NCBI GenBank assembly: GCA_014860575.1
Contig: JACZJK010000036.1
Coordinates: forward strand, 1-63,780
DNA: 63,780 nt
Origin: Bacteroidales bacterium
GTDB taxonomy: Bacteria; Bacteroidota; Bacteroidia; Bacteroidales; JAAYJT01
Reading direction: 5' to 3'
Shown here: positions 44,405 through 53,384 of the stretch, piece by piece
Layout of the letters: the number at the start of each line of letters is the position of its first letter
Position numbering within the stretch: the stretch's first letter is position 1
The notes under the pieces: model-generated
Told to the model about the DNA's origin: nothing
The model's database searches: none
Seen by the model: only the letters and a program-made list of their open reading frames with translations
Translations under genes and position numbers: made by a program

Positions 44405-45334
44405 CTACCCCCAAAATGGGTTGATCACTCTACGATGGCGGATGAGCGTATAGATAGACAACAGCAACCACGACACAACAAAATTGATAGCCGATATAAT
44501 GGTAGCATAAATAAACAAGGCGGTGGCAATACCTGTAACACGGGCAATGCTTCCCATATAGGTTTGCAGATTGATGTATTTCCAGAAACTGCCAAAGACC
44601 TTATTGAGACCGGCATGATCAAGTACCATGACGAAGAGGTTCAGAAAGAAAATGAATAAGGCCAGTGTGATGAAACCTCCCAAAGCGCCTTTGAGATCTG
44701 GTGGGCTAAGTTCCATATGCGAGGCGATGCTCATTGAAAGATAGATGAATAACCAAAATTGCCATTCAGTAAAATTAGCCGGATTGCTCAGGGCTTTCAG
44801 GGTGATTGTAACTGCATCAAGCAGAGATTTATAGGCAAATTGCCAGTTGCTGAGTTCGAGCGAACTTATGGTAGCGCCGTGTTTCTTAATTTCGCTGAAA
44901 ACACCTTTAATATTCGGAACCAGATAATACATAGCAGCATATAACACGATTGAGCCAAAAATAATGGGTCCCACCCCAATAAAAAAGTTCCCTATGCGAT
45001 GCCAGATATTTTTGCGATCGTAACTGTGGATCACATAACCAATGGAGCCATCCTTGGGGTTAGGATCAAAAAGTTTGATCCTTTCAATCTTATGAAAAAA
45101 GATAAGGCAGAAAATTGCATGGCCCAGTTCATGAACCGGGGTTCCAATCCAGCCGGTAACAATGATGTCAAGGGTTGAACCCACCGATTTCATATAAACA
45201 CGCCTTGTGTTGCGGGCCAGAAAATACAAGACCAATCCAAAAATAAAAAGAATCCCAAAAATACTTATAAGCTGGCTTACAGTTAGTAAGGTGACTGATT
45301 TAAGAAATTCAAGTACAGCATCAAGTGTAGTCAT
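44405..45334 (-). CDS. Membrane metalloprotease-like protein with HExxH (M50-like)
   Basis: A 309-residue polytopic membrane protein with about seven hydrophobic segments. The zinc motif HELGH occurs in TGWIGTPVHELGHAIFCLIFF, embedded in a membrane helix as in site-2-protease-type (M50) intramembrane proteases. The second zinc site (a Asp in NxxPxxxxDG) is not evident, so activity is uncertain. The sequence DPNPKDGSIGYVIHSYDRKN follows the motif on the cytoplasmic or periplasmic side. It is monocistronic. Confidence 0.75.
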   Translation of the reverse strand: MTTLDAVLEFLKSVTLLTVSQLISIFGILFIFGLVLYFLARNTRRVYMKSVGSTLDIIVTGWIGTPVHELGHAIFCLIFFHKIERIKLFDPNPKDGSIGYVIHSYDRKNIWHRIGNFFIGVGPIIFGSIVLYAAMYYLVPNIKGVFSEIKKHGATISSLELSNWQFAYKSLLDAVTITLKALSNPANFTEWQFWLFIYLSMSIASHMELSPPDLKGALGGFITLALFIFFLNLFVMVLDHAGLNKVFGSFWKYINLQTYMGSIARVTGIATALFIYATIISAINFVVSWLLLSIYTLIRHRRVINPFWG

Positions 45335-45523
45335 GAAGTAATAATTTGGCAGCGCAAATTAAAGAATAAAGCTTCGCGCACACAAAGGTTGAATTCAATT
45401 CTAAGAATTGTTTAATGCGGCTAAAGCCGTGCAACTTGCTGAATTTAATTGCCGTTGGCTGAAGCCAACGGCAATTAAAGAATTTTAGAATGAACTAAAC
45501 TAAAAGCTGTGCCTGATCTGAAA

Positions 45524-45684
45524 AGTCGTTATGCCCCTAAATTACTCACTTCGTTCGTGAGATCGCTTCGCTAAGTTCCCTAAAGGGGACTTTCACAAAC
45601 TGCTGAATTTTAGCGGTTCCCCTTTAGGGGTCAGGGGCTAAAAACGATAAAATTCAGCAGTTTGTGATTTCCCGACTAGGCTCA
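45524..45684. repeat. Dispersed palindromic repeat, family P1, copy 2
   Basis: It shares CACAAACTGCTGAATTTTAG and the mirrored TAAAATTCAGCAGTTTGTG, plus CCCCTAAATTACTCACTTCG and CCTAAAGGGGACTTTCACAA, with the copy at 56878-57030. The outer TCCACTCC ends are degenerate here. Confidence 0.6.
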
Positions 45685-45725
45685 AAGCTGAAATATAAAA
45701 GTCTGCCTATCTCTTACAAACGCTT

Positions 45726-45733
45726 TATCTTTG
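45726..45733 (+). promoter_or_regulatory. Candidate -7 box for the thioesterase gene
   Basis: TATCTTTG fits TAnnTTTG and lies 25 bp before the ATG at 45759. No clear -33 is present. Confidence 0.45.
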
Positions 45734-45758
45734 CCGCCGGCAAGAAAAAACATGCAAT

Positions 45759-46508
45759 ATGAACCTACCTGGAAAATACACCTTTAAAATCCGATCGTAC
45801 GAAACCGATGAATTCAATCATCTCAAAATAAGTTCTGTTTTCAATTTCATGCAGGTAGCTGCCGGCTTAAACGCCGAGGAACTTGGGTTCGGATACACAC
45901 AGCTTAACCCAAGAGGCATTTTCTGGATACTCTCGAGGGTAATCCTTGAGTGGCATGGCAATGTGAAGTTTGATGAAGATCTCATTGTAGAAACCTGGCC
46001 CAAAGGCATCGAAAGACTGTTTGCCATACGCGATTTCAGATTTTATTCGCAGGATGGCGGTAATATTGGCAAGGCCACCACAGCATGGCTTATGATGGAT
46101 GCAAAAAGCGGAAGGCCGGTCAATCCTGCTAATGAAAGATTTGATCTTCCCTTGTTTGACCTTCAACCGGCCATTGACGAATTGCCCGGCAAAATTGCAG
46201 AGCCTGCTGAAATGACTCTATTGACAAAACGCAGCACGGTCTATTCTGATATTGATGTTAACCTGCATGTGAACAATGCAAAATACCTCGAATACATCTT
46301 TGATGCCTTGCAGACTAAAAGCATTTTCCCAATCAGGAACTGCCGGATACAGGTCAACTACCTGAAAGAACTCAAGCAAGGTGAAACGATTTCAATTATG
46401 GGTTCGCACGATAACAATCCGGGCAATGAAATAGTTGTATCAGCAATCAACCAAGCCAACCAAATGATATTTCAATCCAGGATAAATTTTGATCTATCAC
46501 CAATATAA
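45759..46508 (+). CDS. Acyl-ACP thioesterase (FatA/FatB-like)
   Basis: A 249-residue double hot-dog thioesterase. The N-terminal repeat contains EFNHLKISSVFNFMQVAAG and RGIFWILSRVILEWHGN. The catalytic region of the C-terminal repeat is YSDIDVNLHVNNAKYLEYIFD, with the Asp/Asn/His arrangement known for plant FatA/B. It releases free fatty acids from acyl-ACP in the cytoplasm. It is the first gene of a plus-strand run, 86 bp before the conserved unknown gene, which has its own -7 box. Confidence 0.9.
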   Translation: MNLPGKYTFKIRSYETDEFNHLKISSVFNFMQVAAGLNAEELGFGYTQLNPRGIFWILSRVILEWHGNVKFDEDLIVETWPKGIERLFAIRDFRFYSQDGGNIGKATTAWLMMDAKSGRPVNPANERFDLPLFDLQPAIDELPGKIAEPAEMTLLTKRSTVYSDIDVNLHVNNAKYLEYIFDALQTKSIFPIRNCRIQVNYLKELKQGETISIMGSHDNNPGNEIVVSAINQANQMIFQSRINFDLSPI

Positions 46509-46557
46509 TCCACGCATCGCAATTTTTCATGGCAAGGACGTTTCAACCAAATAGGCC

Positions 46558-46565
46558 TATCTTTG
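46558..46565 (+). promoter_or_regulatory. Candidate -7 box for the conserved gene at 46595
   Basis: TATCTTTG fits TAnnTTTG, 29 bp before the ATG. A -33 TTTG is not apparent. Confidence 0.45.
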
Positions 46566-46594
46566 TTGTACTCCTGTAACCTGCCATTCATACC

Positions 46595-48013
46595 ATGAGC
46601 GACGAAAGAGAAATACTCAATGCGAACCAAAAGGCATTAGCAATAAATCTTGACCCAACGATTTTTGGCACTTTCGCCGAAATTGGCGGAGGACAGGAAG
46701 TTGCCCGCAACTTTTTTCAGGTAGGCGGCGCATCGGGCACAATTGCCAAGACCATCTCAGCTTACGACAAGCGTTTCAGCGATGCCTTGTATTGCGAAGG
46801 CAAAGAAATGAAACGCTATGTTTCGCGCGAACGCCTCGAACTCATGCTTGATACAGAGTATAAGGAAATGGTCAGGCTGCTTGCAGGAACCCGCGATCAG
46901 AACACTCGTTTCTTCTCATTTGCCGATACAGTTTCCACCATTAACTATCAGAAAACCAATGTCAGCCACGGCTGGTTGGGCGTTGACTTTCAGCTCGAAC
47001 CCGGCCATCTTCCCAACCGTGTGATCCTGCATGTACGCCTGCATGAAAACGACAATCTCCTTCAGCAAAATTCTCTCGGCATTCTTGGTGTGAACCTAAT
47101 TTACGCCTGCTTTTATTTTTGGGAGTGGCCCAACACGTTTTTGCAGTCACTGCTTGATAATCTCTCCACCGACCGCGTTGAAATAACCATGATCCACATG
47201 GGTGGGCCTCAACTCGGCTATATTGACAACCGGCTGCTGGCGGTGCAACTTGTAAAAAACGGGATGACCAGCGCGACCATGTTCGATCGCTACGGTAAAG
47301 TTCAGGAACCTGCCGATATGCTTTACAAGAAGAATATTCTGGTTTTTCGCGGCAGTTTCAGGCCAATTACCTACGTTGGGATTGATATGCTCAAAACCAG
47401 CTTCGGCATTTTTAAACGTGATGAGGACTATGACAAGGAAAATACGTTGCCGCTATGCGAAATAACCCTTCGCAACCTCTTGGAAGAAGGTGTATTTGAT
47501 GAACGCGATTTCCTCGACCGGGTTGACCTGCTCAACAGCTTAGGCCAAAATGTGATGGTTTCAAATTATCGTGAATTTTACAAACTTGTGACCTATCTTT
47601 CACAGTTCAGGATCATCAAACTCAGGATTGTTATTGGCATCCTCACTTTCCGGAAGGTTCTTGACGAAAAATATTATCAGAACCTGAAAGGTGGGATCAT
47701 GGAAGCATTTGGCAAACTTTTTCCCGAAAATGCAAAAATGTATATTTATCCATCGCTCGACAGCAATGGGAACCTTTCAAATATTCAAAACATAGCTGTG
47801 CCACCAGGCATCAAACACCTGTTCATGCACCTGCTCGAAAACCGGAAAATACTGGATATTGCAACTGCCAACAAGAAATACATGCACATTTTTTCAACAC
47901 ATGTGCTGGATAAAATAAAACATGGCGATCATACATGGGAAGAAATGGTTCCTCGTTTTGTAGCAGATTTTATCAAGAAAAAACAATTATTCGGATTTGA
48001 AGAGACCAAATAG
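46595..48013 (+). CDS. Conserved hypothetical protein, function unknown
   Basis: A 472-residue soluble protein without signal or membrane segment. The N-terminal block ALAINLDPTIFGTFAEIGGG, with QEVARNFFQVGGASGTIAKT and SAYDKRFSDALY, is very strongly patterned and recalls a widespread bacterial family that is sometimes mislabelled as a nucleotidyltransferase or receptor. No known catalytic motif can be confirmed. The Gly-rich GGGQEVARNFFQVGGASGT looks like a ligand or phosphate-binding loop. It is followed 12 bp later by a single-domain rhodanese, so the two probably work together. That link is inference. Confidence 0.8.
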   Translation: MSDEREILNANQKALAINLDPTIFGTFAEIGGGQEVARNFFQVGGASGTIAKTISAYDKRFSDALYCEGKEMKRYVSRERLELMLDTEYKEMVRLLAGTRDQNTRFFSFADTVSTINYQKTNVSHGWLGVDFQLEPGHLPNRVILHVRLHENDNLLQQNSLGILGVNLIYACFYFWEWPNTFLQSLLDNLSTDRVEITMIHMGGPQLGYIDNRLLAVQLVKNGMTSATMFDRYGKVQEPADMLYKKNILVFRGSFRPITYVGIDMLKTSFGIFKRDEDYDKENTLPLCEITLRNLLEEGVFDERDFLDRVDLLNSLGQNVMVSNYREFYKLVTYLSQFRIIKLRIVIGILTFRKVLDEKYYQNLKGGIMEAFGKLFPENAKMYIYPSLDSNGNLSNIQNIAVPPGIKHLFMHLLENRKILDIATANKKYMHIFSTHVLDKIKHGDHTWEEMVPRFVADFIKKKQLFGFEETK

Positions 48014-48025
48014 ACTGTTGCCACT

Positions 48026-48346
48026 ATGAGAATGATTACTCCGGTTGAGCTAAAAGCCAGGCTTGATAAAAATGAAGAAATCCAGATTATTGATATCCGC
48101 GAACCTGAAAAATTTGAAGCGGGTCATATCCCCGGCTCGATAAATATTTTTCAGAAAGATATTCCCACGAATATTGACAAGATATCCCGCAGCGGCATGG
48201 TTGTGCTGGGCTGTACCTATGGCATGAAAAGCGACCAGGCTTATATTTACCTGCGCGAAAAGCACAAATTCAAAAACCTATGGTTGCTTGAAGGTGGCTT
48301 CTACGACTGGACAAGGGATGTTGACCCAACGATGATTGCCCTGTAA
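48026..48346 (+). CDS. Rhodanese-like domain protein
   Basis: A 106-residue single rhodanese domain. It opens ITPVELKARLDKNEEIQIIDIREPEKFEAGHIPGSINI, the classical CH2A-like start. The active-site loop is VLGCTYGMKS, with the persulfide-forming Cys, and the terminal GGFYDW is canonical. It transfers sulfane sulfur or acts as a redox carrier in the cytoplasm. It is 12 bp after the conserved unknown gene and converges with an SDR gene 3 bp away. An alternative start is the ATG two codons downstream. Confidence 0.9.
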   Translation: MRMITPVELKARLDKNEEIQIIDIREPEKFEAGHIPGSINIFQKDIPTNIDKISRSGMVVLGCTYGMKSDQAYIYLREKHKFKNLWLLEGGFYDWTRDVDPTMIAL

Positions 48347-48349
48347 TTT

Positions 48350-49126
48350 TTATCCGAACACAAATTTTGACAATCCTCCTTCCACGCTGAAAGTTTGCCC
48401 AGTAATATAACCCGATGTTGGTGAAAGCAACCAGGCAGCCAGCATGGCAAACTCAGCCGGATCGCCCATGCGGCCGGTCATCAGTTCTTTTTCAAAGGAC
48501 TTACGAGCATCAACAGCTGTAATGCCTTTCGTAGCACTTCGTTTTGCGAACAAACGTTCCATAGCAGGCGTATCGTGATATCCCGGAGCCATTACATTGA
48601 TGGTTATCCCTTTTGAACCTACCTCGTTGGCAATAGTTTTGGCCATTCCTACAACGGCCATGCGCAGGGAATTACTCAGTATCAGGTTTTCAACAGGCTG
48701 CTTTACCGAAACGCTTTCAACCATTACAATCCGGCCATAGCCTTTTTGAATAAAGCCAGGCAACAGCCGCTGCAACAAATCCACTTTCCAGCGCAGCAGA
48801 TGATTGTAGGCTTCATCCCAATCCTTCAATTGTGTTTCAAGAAATGAACTGGCTGGCGGGCCAGCGGCGTTAACAAGCACTCCATCAGGAATGCGGCCGT
48901 TGAGCACACTTAAAAGTTCATCGAGGAAATCAGCGCTGAAAAGTTCTCCTGGAAGGATTTCAACAGCAGCAGGGTTCATACTTTTTAGTTCAGTCAACGT
49001 ATCCCCGCGACGGGCAATTGCCAGCACGTTGGCACCTTCATTCACAAGGCGTTCGGCTATGGCCCTTCCAAAACCACTGCCGGCGCCACAAATGATAAAA
49101 AATTGGTTGTTGAGTTGTAAGTCCAT
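48350..49126 (-). CDS. SDR-family oxidoreductase with variant active site
   Basis: A 258-residue short-chain dehydrogenase. The nucleotide-binding motif is IICGAGSGFGRAIAERL. The usual Ser is in MVESVSVKQP, but the YxxxK position reads ILSNSLRMAVVGMAKT, with Ser-Asn and Arg instead of Tyr and Lys. This is a known non-classical branch, and catalysis may use another residue or be lost. C-terminal GYITGQTFSVEGGLSKF is standard. It is monocistronic, divergent from rarA across about 100 bp, and has a second atypical SDR relative at 11295-12002. Confidence 0.85.
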   Translation of the reverse strand: MDLQLNNQFFIICGAGSGFGRAIAERLVNEGANVLAIARRGDTLTELKSMNPAAVEILPGELFSADFLDELLSVLNGRIPDGVLVNAAGPPASSFLETQLKDWDEAYNHLLRWKVDLLQRLLPGFIQKGYGRIVMVESVSVKQPVENLILSNSLRMAVVGMAKTIANEVGSKGITINVMAPGYHDTPAMERLFAKRSATKGITAVDARKSFEKELMTGRMGDPAEFAMLAAWLLSPTSGYITGQTFSVEGGLSKFVFG

Positions 49127-49175
49127 TAATATTTTTTTTTTGCGAAGATAATATTCTCTTCGCTAAGTTGATTTT

Positions 49176-49207
49176 AGCGATAGCATCGCTTAAAGCGATA
49201 CTATCGC
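49176..49207. repeat. AGCGATAG hairpin between the SDR gene and rarA
   Basis: AGCGATAGCATCGCTT and AAGCGATACTATCGCT are inverted repeats around a short loop, just ahead of rarA. A related AGCGATACTATAGC sequence occurs near 63637. It could be a regulatory hairpin or a simple repeat. Confidence 0.5.
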
Positions 49208-49235
49208 TGGAAAAAATAGTAATTTGGCCGGCAGA

Positions 49236-50516
49236 ATGAAAAACGCTAATAATATACCGCTCGCTGAGCAGCTCCGGCCACAATCGCTCGATGGTTTTAT
49301 CGGGCAGGAACATCTGGTGGGTGATGGGGCGATTTTACGCAAGGCCATTGAGTCGGGTAATATTCCTTCTATGATCCTCTGGGGACCGCCGGGAGTTGGC
49401 AAAACCACCCTGGCATTTATCATTTCGCAGCAGCTTCAGCGGCCGTTTTTCACGTTGAGTGCCATTAGTTCCGGTGTGAAAGATGTAAGGGAGGTGATAG
49501 CAACCGCCAAAGAAAATGCCGGTAATGCGATACTGTTCATTGATGAAATCCACCGCTTCAGCAAATCGCAGCAGGATTCCTTGCTCGGCGCTGTTGAGAA
49601 AGGAATTGTGACGTTGATTGGTGCCACCACCGAAAACCCTTCTTTTGAAGTGATCTCTCCCCTGCTGTCGCGTTGCCAGGTGTATATCCTGAAATCACTG
49701 GGCAAAGACGATTTATTGAAACTCCTTTCCCATGCGGTTCAGCATATTCAAAATGAAACCGGGAAAAAGATTGAAATCCGCGAAACCGAAGCCCTGTTGA
49801 GAATTTCAGGAGGTGATGCCCGTAAACTTTTCAATGCCATTGAACTGGTAATCGGTTCAGAACCTGCCTCAAACATGGCCCTGGAAATCACCAACGACAA
49901 AGTGCTGGAGGTAATTCAGCAAAACCTGGCCTTGTACGACAAAGGCGGCGAAATGCATTACGATGTGATCTCGGCTTTTATCAAATCCATGCGCGGTTCC
50001 GACCCCAACGCGGCCGTTTACTGGCTTGCCCGCATGATTGAAGCCGGCGAAGATCCTTTGTTTATTGCACGCCGGATGCTCATCCTTGCTTCGGAAGATA
50101 TTGGCAATGCGAACCCAAATGCCTTGTTGCTCGCGACCAGTTGTTTCCAGGCCGTGAATGTGATCGGTTATCCCGAGTGCAGGCTCATACTTTCTCAAAC
50201 CGCCATTTACCTGGCATCTTCGCCAAAAAGCAATGCTTCTTACCTGGCCATGAACCAGGCGCTGGATACGGTTCGCAAAACCGGCGACCTGCCCGTGCCC
50301 TTACCCTTGCGCAACGCCCCTACACGGCTGATGAACGAAATTGGTTATGGAAAAGGCTATAAATACGCTCATGATTTTGATCAGAACTTTGCCGAGCAGG
50401 AATTTCTGCCCGAAAAATTAAGTGGCAAGAAATTCTACGACCCCCAACACAACGCCCGTGAACTCGAGATCAGAAAACACCTGCAGGCGCTGTGGAAGAA
50501 GAAGTATGGGTATTGA
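49236..50516 (+). CDS. rarA: Replication-associated recombination protein A
   Basis: An AAA+ ATPase of about 426 residues, related to clamp-loader and RuvB ATPases, that acts at stalled replication forks. Walker A is GPPGVGKTT and Walker B ILFIDEIHRF, sensor-1 is IGATTENPSFE, and sensor-2 lies near SGGDARKLFNAIE. C-terminal tetramerisation and MgsA motifs include SMRGSDPNAAVYWLARM and EDIGNANPNALLLA. The ATG at 49236 (MKNANNIPLAEQLRP) is preferred over 49224, because the family begins right before PLAxRLRP. Confidence 0.95.
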   Translation: MKNANNIPLAEQLRPQSLDGFIGQEHLVGDGAILRKAIESGNIPSMILWGPPGVGKTTLAFIISQQLQRPFFTLSAISSGVKDVREVIATAKENAGNAILFIDEIHRFSKSQQDSLLGAVEKGIVTLIGATTENPSFEVISPLLSRCQVYILKSLGKDDLLKLLSHAVQHIQNETGKKIEIRETEALLRISGGDARKLFNAIELVIGSEPASNMALEITNDKVLEVIQQNLALYDKGGEMHYDVISAFIKSMRGSDPNAAVYWLARMIEAGEDPLFIARRMLILASEDIGNANPNALLLATSCFQAVNVIGYPECRLILSQTAIYLASSPKSNASYLAMNQALDTVRKTGDLPVPLPLRNAPTRLMNEIGYGKGYKYAHDFDQNFAEQEFLPEKLSGKKFYDPQHNARELEIRKHLQALWKKKYGY

Positions 50517-50606
50517 TAGTCGTAGGTTAATCAAATTCAATTACCATTCATCTCGAACCCGTTTAAAGTTATAGATTGCAACAGTTAATTATTCTAACGG
50601 TTTCTA

Positions 50607-50614
50607 TACTTTTG
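50607..50614 (+). promoter_or_regulatory. Candidate -7 box for kdsA
   Basis: TACTTTTG fits TAnnTTTG and lies 20 bp before the ATG at 50635. An upstream TTG at 50575 is farther than the usual spacing. Confidence 0.4.
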
Positions 50615-50634
50615 CAATCAAACAAGCACCATAC

Positions 50635-51459
50635 ATGGATTCAGTATTAAATAGCATTCTAAACCAACGCCACCTTGATTCAGGAAACTTTTTTCTGATT
50701 GCCGGCCCTTGTGTGGTCGAAGACACCGAAATGCCCGAAGCCATTGCCACCAGGATCAAGGAAATCTGCGACAGGCTTGAAATCCCTTTCATTTTCAAAG
50801 CATCGTATAAAAAAGCAAACCGTTCGAGAGGAGATTCTTTTACCGGGATCGGAGATGAAAAGGCGCTGGAAGCCATTGCCCGGGTGGGTTCCAAGTTCGA
50901 CATTCCAACCCTTACCGATATTCACAGCGAAGCAGAAGCCGAAAAAGCCGCTGCCTTTGTGGATGTTTTGCAGATTCCGGCTTTTCTATGCCGGCAGACC
51001 GAACTCCTGCAGGCAGCCGCGAGAACCGGAAAGGTAGTCAATATTAAAAAAGGGCAATTTGTGTCAGCCGCATCTATGGCTTATGCAGCAGAAAAAGTAG
51101 CCGCTGCCGGAAACGACAACATCATATTCACCGAGCGGGGCAGCATGTTTGGTTACCATGATCTAATCGTTGATTTCAGGAATATTCCGGTAATGAAATC
51201 TTTCGGATACCCTGTGGTTCTTGATGTTACCCATTCATTGCAGTTGCCCAACCAAAGCAGCGGGGTCTCTGGCGGTCTGCCCGAACTGATAGAAACCATT
51301 GCCTGCGCCGGTATTGCTGCAGGAGTTGACGGCTTGTTTATCGAAACCCATCCCGATCCGCGCAATGCCAAATCCGATGGCGCAAACATGCTTCCATTGG
51401 ATAAGCTTGAAAAACTGCTCACAAAACTGGTTCGGATCAGAAAAGCCTTGAAGGGTTGA
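50635..51459 (+). CDS. kdsA: 3-deoxy-8-phosphooctulonate synthase
   Basis: A 274-residue KDO-8-phosphate synthase that condenses phosphoenolpyruvate with arabinose-5-phosphate for lipopolysaccharide inner core. Motifs are FFLIAGPCVVED, FKASYKKANRSRGDSF, LCRQTELLQAAARTGK, VNIKKGQF, FTERGSMFGYHDLIVDFR and FIETHPDPRNAKSDG. The Cys in GPC is the metal ligand of the metal-dependent class II enzymes, so a divalent metal is expected. No other kds genes are adjacent. It converges with the DUF4831 gene with a 2-bp gap. Confidence 0.96.
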   Translation: MDSVLNSILNQRHLDSGNFFLIAGPCVVEDTEMPEAIATRIKEICDRLEIPFIFKASYKKANRSRGDSFTGIGDEKALEAIARVGSKFDIPTLTDIHSEAEAEKAAAFVDVLQIPAFLCRQTELLQAAARTGKVVNIKKGQFVSAASMAYAAEKVAAAGNDNIIFTERGSMFGYHDLIVDFRNIPVMKSFGYPVVLDVTHSLQLPNQSSGVSGGLPELIETIACAGIAAGVDGLFIETHPDPRNAKSDGANMLPLDKLEKLLTKLVRIRKALKG

Positions 51460-51461
51460 GA

Positions 51462-52634
51462 TTATTTTAACATCAGGTATTTAACTGCCCCGGTTTCAGG
51501 ATAAAACTGAATTTCCCTTACGTTTTTGTATGGCAGGAAACTGATTACACCAAGTTGGTTCACAAGAAACTGGCTTTCGGCAAGGCTTTCTTCACCCATT
51601 CTTACATTGATACTTGCTTTATCGGGAATGCGGTAATAGAAACCGGTATATTTTCGGTTGCCTTGTTCACGCAAGGTCTGGTGGCTGCTCATTTGCGCTG
51701 TGTTTCCTAATTTACGATAGGATAGCTGAACCGGTTCTCCAACCGGGTATTCCTTTTCTACGATCCCACGGTTTGAAGCAAATTTAAAAAGGGTAACAGG
51801 ATCATTTTCCTTACCAGGCTCAGGTTTGTAAATATAACTATAATGACTGGTGGTAGTTACGGTCTTCCCTTTAAAAAGTGCCAGGTATTCATCCTGCAGC
51901 TGACGGAGCTGATCGTTCATAAACTGCATCACCTCGGCAGAATAGTTGACTTCCTGATAGCCTGTGAGCAAGCTGAACCGCTGGTCTTCGAGCTTGAGAA
52001 TAAAATTTGCCGCTTCCCGTGCTTTCTGCTCGGTGGTTTTTTCGATAAAAGTTTTGCGGAAAAAGATTTCTTCAAAAGTGGTGGTATCAACACTGATTTT
52101 ACGCATGAATGTGTCAATGCGTTCAATAATATTGGGAACCGTAATATCAACGAATTCCGACCTCAGCGAAGATTCGCGGGTAAGGATAATGGCATTGGAT
52201 TGTTTTTGCTCTTTCACGGTTTCCTCCCACCTGGCCGATTGCATGATTCCTTCTGGGCTCAAAGAAAACCGAAGCTCCTTGGTTTTTTTCTTTGGAACCT
52301 GTGCAAAGTAAAAATGGTTTGGATCTGCCTCGTGGTAAGTACTCAGGCTAACCCCTGAAATGTGATAGGAGGCAGAATTCACCCTGGCAACGTTTTCGAG
52401 GCCGAGCAAGCGGGCGGCGTATTCTGCGTAAGGCCCACGGAAAGTTTCTACTTTATCAACCCAAACATCAACACGTACAAAAGTTTGGGGCAAAGCATAA
52501 TAGATGCCTTCATTTTTGTAAGCCTGTTGGTCGTCAGAAAGATGAACCACAGAAATCTGTGCTTTGGAAACTGTTGCGCTAAAAAGCAGGCAAAGCAATA
52601 AAGTAAATGTGCCGGGTAAAAAATGTTTTTTCAT
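51462..52634 (-). CDS. DUF4831-family exported protein
   Basis: A 390-residue protein with a signal peptide at 1-25 (TVSKAQ). The segment GIYYALPQTFVRVDVWVDKVETFRGPYAEYAARLLG and the following VNSASYHISGVSL match DUF4831, a Bacteroidota family of unknown function seen as exported beta-rich proteins. The C-terminal half contains YYRIPDKASINVRMG and FLPYKNVREIQFYPETGAV. It is monocistronic. Nothing suggests an enzymatic role. Confidence 0.85.
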   Translation of the reverse strand: MKKHFLPGTFTLLLCLLFSATVSKAQISVVHLSDDQQAYKNEGIYYALPQTFVRVDVWVDKVETFRGPYAEYAARLLGLENVARVNSASYHISGVSLSTYHEADPNHFYFAQVPKKKTKELRFSLSPEGIMQSARWEETVKEQKQSNAIILTRESSLRSEFVDITVPNIIERIDTFMRKISVDTTTFEEIFFRKTFIEKTTEQKAREAANFILKLEDQRFSLLTGYQEVNYSAEVMQFMNDQLRQLQDEYLALFKGKTVTTTSHYSYIYKPEPGKENDPVTLFKFASNRGIVEKEYPVGEPVQLSYRKLGNTAQMSSHQTLREQGNRKYTGFYYRIPDKASINVRMGEESLAESQFLVNQLGVISFLPYKNVREIQFYPETGAVKYLMLK

Positions 52635-52837
52635 TTCGATTACTTTTAAGTGTTTAGACTAATTTGTTGCAGGAGCTCGGAAAATGAGTAACCGTCAGGT
52701 CGGGTGCTAAATTACAATATTTTTAATGTGAGCAATATTTTTCGATCGCAATTAAGCGAATTTGATAAAAACAGCTAAAATTCTGTAAAAATATTTAACG
52801 CAGACCGGTTGATTTACCTAATAAAACCGCGATATTA

Positions 52838-52880
52838 AGTCCACTCCGAAACGTCACAAATTGACTTTTTGGAGTGGACA
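52838..52880. repeat. Dispersed palindromic repeat, family P1, internally deleted copy
   Basis: AGTCCACTCC (52838-52847) and GGAGTGGAC (52871-52879) are the same ends as in the copy at 3831-3977, but only about 24 bp remain between them (GAAACGTCACAAATTGACTT). It looks like a deletion derivative. Confidence 0.65.
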
Positions 52881-52910
52881 CGATATTTAATTTCTGAAGC
52901 TATACTGTCA

Positions 52911-53372
52911 GCGAAGAGCTGGGACGGCATTATAAAAACTCCTTAGTAATACAAGGAAGGATTTGCAGGGTAAGCACTGAGAAAGCTACCAGATTATACC
53001 ACGAAGAAAAACAGATGCATTTCTCAGGGCGGGCTTTGCGCCAGCAGCACGCATAGTGTCGCGCTGAACTCAATACTATGAAAAACAAATGTATACCGCG
53101 GCACGGTTCGTGCTGCGCGGCCAAAACCTGACGTAGTATTCAAGGAGTTTTATTAAGCCTTGACCTTTTTGTAACTTTTTGGGTCAAGCCAAAAAGTTTG
53201 TTAAAAAAAACTTGTCCATTTATCGATGTACTTCCACATTCGCTTGAATAGTGCACAGATTCTATCAAAGTAATGGTTAGCCCAAGTATCCTGTGCTCAA
53301 AACATAATCGTCGGCTAAGAACCTGTCCGGAAATTACCCGTTAGACCGCTTGGAGCGGTTGGACGGGTGTCT
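52911..53372 (+). repeat. 470-bp direct repeat, copy 1
   Basis: It runs from GCGAAGAGCTGGGACGGCAT to CTTGGAGCGGTTGGACGGGTG. It shares long identical blocks with copy 2, e.g. GGCACGGTTCGTGCTGCGCG, TGACGTAGTATTCAAGGAGT and GGTCAAGCCAAAAAGTTTG. It contains internal inverted segments (ATAAAAACTCC near 52931 against GGAGTTTTAT near 53143). Confidence 0.75.
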
Positions 53373-53384
53373 AAAGCAACGTTC

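Larger units (their letters stand above)
45335..45758. other. Intergenic stretch with two repeats
   Basis: No gene is present. It holds a second copy of the GCCGTTGGCTGAAGCCAACGGC hairpin region (about 45420-45480) and a P1-family palindrome (45524-45684), then the promoter of the thioesterase gene. Confidence 0.65.

Noticed and set aside
44118-44453. 111-codon plus-strand frame
   Set aside because: Its second half is translated microsatellite (ACTCC / TATCACTG units), and it overlaps the 3' end of the M50-like gene.
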